Of a stretch of 64,000 bases of DNA, positions 57,646-64,000 are shown in pieces. The position numbers were made by a program, and so were the translations under genes. The stretch lies in contig BDDC01000029.1 in the NCBI GenBank assembly GCA_001662425.1, positions 22,473-86,472 of the forward strand, given 5' to 3'. Below the pieces are notes generated by a model that had not been told where the DNA came from, did no database searches, and worked only from the letters and a program-made list of their open reading frames with translations. Within the stretch, counting starts at the first letter, position 1. Every line of letters starts with the position of its first letter. The DNA is from Chlamydomonas sphaeroides. Taxonomy: Eukaryota; Chlorophyta; Chlorophyceae; Chlamydomonadales; Chlamydomonadaceae.

Positions 57646-60600
57646 ATGGCAGAAGCCGACCCGCTAGAGTGGAGCATCGACGTAGACCTAGCTCAGGGAA
57701 CTGCTAGCCAGGCGGAGCTTGGGCACTGGAATTTGGCCGGTGCGTTTGGTTGCTGTCCGCGTTGCAGCGCCGATCCTTTCGACCCAACCTTAAGATCTTT
57801 CGCTGCACAGGTTACTCGTGGGACCCCGTGGGGCTCGTCGCGACGCGCAAGCCAGGTATGCCTTTTTCGTCCGACGGCAGGGGCGCAGGGCTCTCCGTCG
57901 CTCCAGCGGCAGCCCCCCCACAAGCTGCGCCCAACCACCAGTCCCGAACCCCATGTTCCTCCCACTCAAACACGCAGCTGACATGGCTGCGCAGCGGCAG
58001 AGCCTGCAAGACTATGATTACGACGGCGGCGGCGGCATGGACCCGGACGGCGACGAGGGCAGCTGCCCCCTTGACCCCGAGACACTCGCGAATGCGCCCG
58101 TCTATATACCGCAACCGCCCGGCTGCAAGGCGCTCGTTTGCCAGGTGCGATGGCCCATCGCAGTCCAATTAACGTCCTACCACTGATACCGCACGGCGAC
58201 GAGGCCACGTTCCCATAGTGATGCCGACATGTTCGCTTTCCGTCGCCAACGCTGTCCTCCCGCCTCTTCCTTGCGCTCCGGCCCGCCGCCCTTGTCGTGG
58301 CCGTGCGCAGGTCGTTGGCTGCGGCGTGAGCTTGGATGGCATGAAGGGCTACTTTTTGCGGCACCGCGTGTGCGAGGAGCACTCCAAGGCGCCCGTCCTC
58401 ATGATCCACGGCACCCCCAGCCGGCTGTGCCAGCAGTGCAGCAAGATGCATGAAGTTGCTGCCTTTGTGGGCCTCAAGAGGTGCGGACGAGCTGCTGCCG
58501 AGTCGGAGCTGCTGGTGCTGTCCTCAGCGCCGGGTTCGCCTCAGGGCTTTATGACCACTAGTCCAGGAAGGAGCTGACAAGCCCGACCCGATGCGTTTGG
58601 GTTCGCGACCCGCGCAGGACGTGCCGCGTGCAGTTGGATCGGATCCGGGTCAACAAGCGCATCCGCCGAAACCGGAAGATGAACGCCGCCGCCACCGCCG
58701 CCATGGCCGCGCTCGGCGGCCGCGCCGAGCACGCGCCAGCCTCGGCCGCCGGCGTACGTGTGAAGCGCCCCGCCGACAGCAGCGGCAGCGGCGAGGCCTC
58801 TTGGGCCGACAGCCGCAAGGTGCGGCACGTTGTTCGCAACGTGACGGCGCCGCGGGGCCGCGGCGACGCCGTCGGCGCCGCCGTCTCGGCCGAGCCGGAG
58901 CTGCCGATGCAGGAGTCCGGCGGATCCGAAAACGGATCCAGGGAGCTGCCGCGCACGAGCATGGGCCTGTCGGACCCGCAGCGCTGGCCCTCGGATCCGG
59001 CGTCGTCGGCGCCGCCGCTGTCGCCGGCGCAGTACGCCGGCACCGCCGCCGCTGCCGCCGCCGCCGGTGCGACTATGTTTGCAGGCAGCGGCATGACGCT
59101 GCACGCGCAGAGCCCAGGCAGCGGCGCCGACGGCAACGCCGGCAGCGTCGGCAACGCCGCCGCAGCCGTCGCGGGCGCCGCCAGCGCGCTGTTTGGCCGC
59201 TACGACAGCCTGACGCCGTCGCTGCCCATGCCCATCGACGTCGGCGGCCCCGGCACCATCGCCGCCGCCGCCGCCGCCGCGGGGCTCATCCCGTCGATCG
59301 CTCCGACGGTGCCGCTAAACATGGCCCCGGCCTTCCTTCTGTCACGCCAGGAGACTGCCGGCTCGGTGATAGATGCCTGCGCAATCATGCCGTCGAGGGC
59401 GGCCGCGGTCGCAGCCGCCGCCGCCGCTGCCGCCATCGCGCCGCCAGGCATGCTGCCGCAGCCGTCGGCTCATGAGGCGGCCGCCGCCGCCGCCGCCACT
59501 TCTGGCGGCAACGGCGTGGAGCTCCTGGCCGCCGCGTCGCCTTGGACGCAGCAGTTCTCGTCCGAGGCTGGTGCCACCGCTGCGGCGCCGCCGACGGCTG
59601 ACGGCGCCGCTGGCACGCCGGGCACTGCCAGCACCGACGCCAGCCACGCGCCGCGCGTGCTGCACCCGCTGCTGCAGCAGCAGCTGCTGCACGACCAGGT
59701 CAAGGCCATGCAGCAGCAGTACGGAGGACAGCTGTCTCACAACCTAGCCCAACAGCAGCCGGGCCTGGCGCAGCAGCAGCAGCAGCAGCAGCCGCTGGCC
59801 GGCACGCTCGCTGCGCTGCAGGGCTCGCTGCAGCAGGCCCACCCACTGATGCCGAGTCAGGCGCAGGCGGTGCCCGCCACTCGCCAGCCCTCGTCAGGCT
59901 GGGGCTCGGCCCTCGGCGAGCCGCTGCCTCGCAGCCCTGAGGCCGACGCTGCGCTGCTCGCCGCCGCCGCCGCCGTGCCGCCGCCGCAGCAGCCGCAGCA
60001 GCCGCCGCAGCAGCAGTTGACGGCGCCAGTGCCGGTCATGTCCGGCAGCAAGCTGGCGCGCTGCTCGCGCGACGCGGCGCCGTCCGGCGGCGCCGCCGGC
60101 GGCGGAGCGGGGTCGTTTGGCGGGCCGAGCCACAACACCGCCGGGTCTTCTCGACTGGTCCGGATGACTCTGGAGAACGACGACGCGATGGAGGACAGCA
60201 ATGCGCTGCTAGGAGATCTCATGGATCTCCTTGCTAGCCAGGCGACCGACGTGGCCGGATCCGGATCCGACCAGGTCCGCCCCAACGGCGGCTCGCTAGT
60301 CTGGGCCGCGTCCACGGCCGTGGCGGCGGCCGCCGCCGCCGGGATGGGCAGCTTCGGCCGCGGCGGCGCCGCCGGCAGCGCCGCCGGCATGGGCCCCAAC
60401 GGCGGCAGCAACACGTCCAGCATGCCTAACCTGGCGTCCATGTTCAGCGGCATTGGCAGCCACGGCAACAGCAACAGTCACCAGAACAGCATTGCCGCCG
60501 CCGCCGCGGCGCTGGCTCGCGGCACACCCATCAACTCGATCCAGCTCATCAGCGACCTGGACTTCTCCTCCTCGCGCGTCGCCTCAGACGCCGCCGCCGC

Positions 60601-63600
60601 GCCCCGCGGCCCGCTGGCGGCGGCGGCCACCGCCGCCACGCACGTCAACCTCCCCACGCTAGAGTCGCTCGTGGCCGTCCCCGGCGCCGCGCAGCATCCC
60701 GGACTCGGCGGCGCTCTGCTGTGTGGCGGCAACGGCGCGTTGCAGGCCGGCGTCTCGAGCGCGCCAACGCCGGGTGACGCCGCCGCCGCGGACCTGCTTC
60801 TGGCGCAGCGGCAGCTGCTCATCGCGCAGCAGCAGCAGCAGCTGCAGCAGGCCCAGCTGGCGCAGGCGGCGCAGGCGCAGCTGGCGGTTCAGCAGCAGGC
60901 GCTGCTGCTGCAGCTGCAGCAGGCTCAGGCCCACGCGCAGGCGCAGGCCCACGCGCAGGCGCAGCAAGCGGCCATGCTGGCGGGCGGCGCGCCGCCGGCG
61001 GTGCCGGCGGCGGGGCTGCTGTTGTCGCGGCTGCTAGACGCCGACACCAAGACACAGCACCTGTCGACCGAGCTCAACGTGCGTTCGGCCTGCGCACCTC
61101 GCTCGCTCCTCTGTCTGTTGCCGCTAGTCGCTCTTCCTGCGCCTGTCCTCGCGCCTGCCTAATACTTTCCTCGCCCTCGCCTCGCGTGTGCAGGGATGCC
61201 TGGCAGAGAAGCAGCTCCTGCGCCGCCAGCTGCTGGCGACGCTGTCCAGCAACGCCAGCCACCTGCCCGACGTCGAGCAGGTCGCCGCCGCCGCCATGGC
61301 CGCCGCCGCCGGCAACGGCGCCGCCGGCCTGGCCGGCCTGGCCGCGCCGCCGCGCAGCTCCGTCAACGGCATGCCCTCCGCCTCCTCCTCGCCGCCCGGC
61401 CTCAGTGCCACCAGCCTCGCTGCCGCCGGGCTCGGCGGCGCCGCCGGCCTCGGCTTTAGCATGGGCGGGCTCTTCGGCGGCGCCGCCAGCCTCGCCGGGC
61501 TCGCCAACCTGCCGATTGCCAAGCCCGCCGGCGGCGGCGCCGCCGCCGCCGGCCGCGTGTCGACGGCGGCGCAGCTGCAGGCGCTCATGGGCGCCCGTAC
61601 CGCCGCCGCCGCCGGCATGTGCGCCAGCGCGGCGGCGCCGCCGCCGGCGGCCGTGGCGCCGCCGCCCGACGCCGCTCCGCCGCAGGCCGGCGGCGCCTCT
61701 GGCTACGTGGCGCCGGACCTGCTGACGCGGGTGTCGCTCAAGATCATGAACTGCCTGCCGGACGAGCTGCCGCAGGACATTCGCTCTCGCATGCAGTTGT
61801 TTGCGAGCCAGGCGCCGCTGGACCTCGTGCAGGGCTGCCTGCGGCCGGGTAAGAGACGCTGCGGCCGGGGCGGACCTGCCCCTTGCCCGCCCGGTGCCTT
61901 TGGGGCCGTCGTCGCGTCGTGTGTTTGCGTCTCAGCCCCCGTGTGCGTGCGTGTGCCTCACTCGTAGGGCCTTGCCTGCCCGCGTCCCTCGGCCCAACCC
62001 GCCATCCAGCCTCGGCCGTCGGCCCCTGCCTCCTGCCCGCCTTCTGCGTTTGTGTCCGTGCTGCTCGCTGCCTGCAACTGCCGGCGCACCCTCCCAGCAT
62101 CCCGGTGCACCGCTGCTCGCTGCTTCCAACTGCACACTCCCCTCCCCCAACCCGCCAGGCTGCACCGAGGTGGTCCTGGATGCGTTGCACGCGGGCCACG
62201 AAGCGGCCCTGGTGGCGGAGCTGCTGCGCGGCGGCGACGTCGAAGCGGCGGCGGCGGCGCTGCTGGCGGCGCTGCCGGCCTCGCTGCACGGCAAGGACAT
62301 ATACCTGCAGGTGCGCGACCTGGTGCCTTCCGCATGTCGCATCGCCCTCGCTCCCGCCTCGCCGCCTGCCACACGTGCACGTGCCTGACTGCCGTGTGAG
62401 CTGCTCTCGTGTGTGCTCTCGTGTGTGCTCTCGTGTGTGCTCTCGTGTGCTGCTCTCGTGTGTGCTCTCATGTGTGTGTGCCGTTCATCCGCAGGCCGCC
62501 GACCAGGCCATCTGCCTGCGCCCCGGCGCGCCGCCGCGCCGCGCCAACTGGGCGGGCCTCGCGCTGCGCCGCGGCGGCGAGGCCGCGGCCAAGCCGGTGC
62601 TGGTGGCAATGGAGAGCCTGGTGATGCACGCTGGCACCGAGGGTGGGTGCCGCGGTCGCGGCTGCGTTTGGTGTGCGGCTCGCTCGCAGGGCCGTAGGGG
62701 CGCCGCCGGCACGGAGGGTCGCCAATGTCCCCACTACCACCCCGGCTGGGACGTATGGCTGGGAGCTAGCAGAGGCTGGGCCGTGGCTCCCTCGCGGCTG
62801 CTGACACGCCTCCTGGCCTCTGCCTCCCTGCCTTCCTGCCTACCCGCAGGCTGCGTGCGGCTGCGGGTGCACGGCCGCAACCTGACAGACCCCGGGGTCA
62901 CCTTCCTGGCCCGCATGGGCGGCTCGGCGCTCGCCGTGTCCATCACCCTAGCCTCCCGCGCCACGCCGCAAGACAGCGACGGCGACTCGCCCGCGCCGCC
63001 CGCCTCCGCGCTGGCGCCCGTGCCGCGCCCCACGCCGCTCCTCGATCTCTCCCCGTCCCCCTCGCCCTCGCCGCCGCCGGCCGGCGCCGTGCCTCCGCCT
63101 CCGCCTCCGCACGACAACGGTACGGCAGCCCTGCCGTACGACGTGTACGACGTGGAGGTGGCGCTGCCGACCGGCCCCGCGGGCCGGCAGGGCCTCCTGG
63201 TCCTCGAGCCACGCGCTGGCGTGCTGCTCGGCGCCTGGGCGCCGGTGCTGGTGCTGGAGGACGACGTGGCGGCGGCCGAGGCCGAGGCCATGCTTCGCGG
63301 CCTGGATCGCGAGGCGGCGCAGCGCCTGGTGACGAGCCTGGGCGTGTTTGTGGACCACGCCGAGCGCTGCGCGGCGTACGTTGATGCCTGCGACTCGGCG
63401 GACGCGGAGAGCGAGGACGAGGAGGAGGGCGAGGTGGAGATGGACGAGCGGGAGGCGACGGAGGAGGAGGAGGAGGAGGAGGAGCGGCCAGCGCGGGAGG
63501 GCTGCGGCGCGAGCGACGGCGACGAGTCGGTGGCGGACGCCGCGGCCAGCGGCAGCGCCGTTAGCGTCTGCGAGGAGGGGTGAGTCGGCTGTGGGGGCTC

Positions 63601-64000
63601 CAGGAGCTCCAGGCGCTGCGGCACGGCAGTGTGCCGCGGCAGCATGCGCAGGGCCGGGGCCCGCGAGGAGCAGCACCTGCAGCGCTGCCCTGTGCCCCAA
63701 CGCCCTGCCCTGACCTGGCGACCTTGCCGCCCATGCCCCGCAGCGCCACATCGCGCATGGACGCCTCCCGGCCGCCGCCCGTATGGACCGAGCTCTTCGG
63801 CGACGCCCACACCCGCATCCTGGGCAACGGCCGCACCCTGCTGGCCTACGCGGCGCTGCGGTGAGTGCCCCGGCACAAGCGCATGACACAGCCCCGGAGG
63901 GGCTGTGGCCTCCAGGGCCGGGCCGACCGGCCTACTCAGCGCCATCACCAGCGCTGCTCCGGGCTGCTCGCCCTGGCCCTCACCTCCCCTTCCCCATCCC
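57646..64000 (+). CDS. Giant SBP-box transcription factor, SPL1/CRR1 class (3' end outside window)
   Basis: Ten visible exons read in phase: 57646-57739, 57811-57855, 57978-58144, 58311-58480, 58618-61078, 61194-61848, 62159-62310, 62495-62642, 62850-63579 and 63744-63860. They give at least 1579 residues, and the frame is still open at the last donor. After GYSWDPVGLVATRK, the SBP domain spans residues about 96-180. It has two zinc sites (VCQVVGCG to HRVCEEH; RLCQQCSKMH to KRTC) and a basic end KRIRRNRK that doubles as a nuclear signal. Exon 5 is 2.46 kb of Ala/Gln/Gly-rich sequence, probably a trans-regulatory region. The later part matches the conserved region of large plant SPL1/SPL12 and algal CRR1 proteins: RVSLKIMNCLPDELPQDIRS, then LRPGCTEVVLDAL, and CVRLRVHGRNL. 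An acidic run follows at the end of exon 9. SBP proteins bind GTAC cores; CRR1 controls copper-deficiency genes. Whether this is CRR1 cannot be settled without the C-terminus. Confidence 0.9.
62398..62480 (+). repeat. GTGTGCTCTC short tandem repeat in SBP intron 7
   Basis: About six copies of a 12-13-bp unit (GCTCTCGTGTGT) fill much of the intron before exon 8. Confidence 0.85.

Overview
The window is nuclear DNA from a green alga of the Chlamydomonadales (volvocine type). It is very GC-rich, and its genes are cut into many short exons by GT-AG introns. The proteins carry long Ala/Gly/Gln/Pro low-complexity stretches. The gene set fits a flagellate alga: inner-arm dynein IC140, the transition-zone protein B9D1, a RAP-domain organelle protein, an SBP-box factor and a PRR/CCT factor. 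I could not assign a species. Exon models were built by hand from splice junctions, and reading phase was checked across every intron of the complete genes.

Layout. Minus, <1-75: first exon of an HTATIP2/TIP30-like reductase. Minus, 1530-3625: a complete tandem paralogue. Plus, 3861-6111: a RAP-domain protein with a His/Gly/Cys-rich tail, sharing a short promoter with the paralogue. Minus, 6915-13843: IC140 (DNAI3/WDR63). Plus, 14383-16447: B9D1, head-to-head with IC140. Plus, 17321-20313: palmitoyl-protein thioesterase 1. Minus, 21837-30130: proteasome subunit RPN1; an assembly gap falls inside one of its introns. From 30.8 to 35.4 kb lies a broken inverted duplication of the 5' part of the next gene. 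Plus, 34735-42517: a pseudo-response regulator with a CCT domain. Minus, 45586-49813: a SET-domain Rubisco-LSMT-like methyltransferase. Plus, 50270-54702: a membrane-anchored TKL-type kinase. Plus, 57646->64000: a giant SBP-box factor of the SPL1/CRR1 class, cut by the window end. The genes are unrelated housekeeping, ciliary and regulatory functions; the only functional pairing is the divergent IC140/B9D1 pair.

The least expected signal is in the introns. In at least eight introns a 14-33 bp copy of the neighbouring exon end recurs 76-149 bp away. Most copies repeat the 5' splice site. In several cases a short AT-rich insert lies between the copies, and two of these contain a TTGATAC/GTATCAA-like hairpin. 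This looks like footprints of intron-directed insertions or local tandem duplications. The second notable structure is the near-identical inverted repeat upstream of the PRR gene, which has produced a PRR pseudogene facing the other way.
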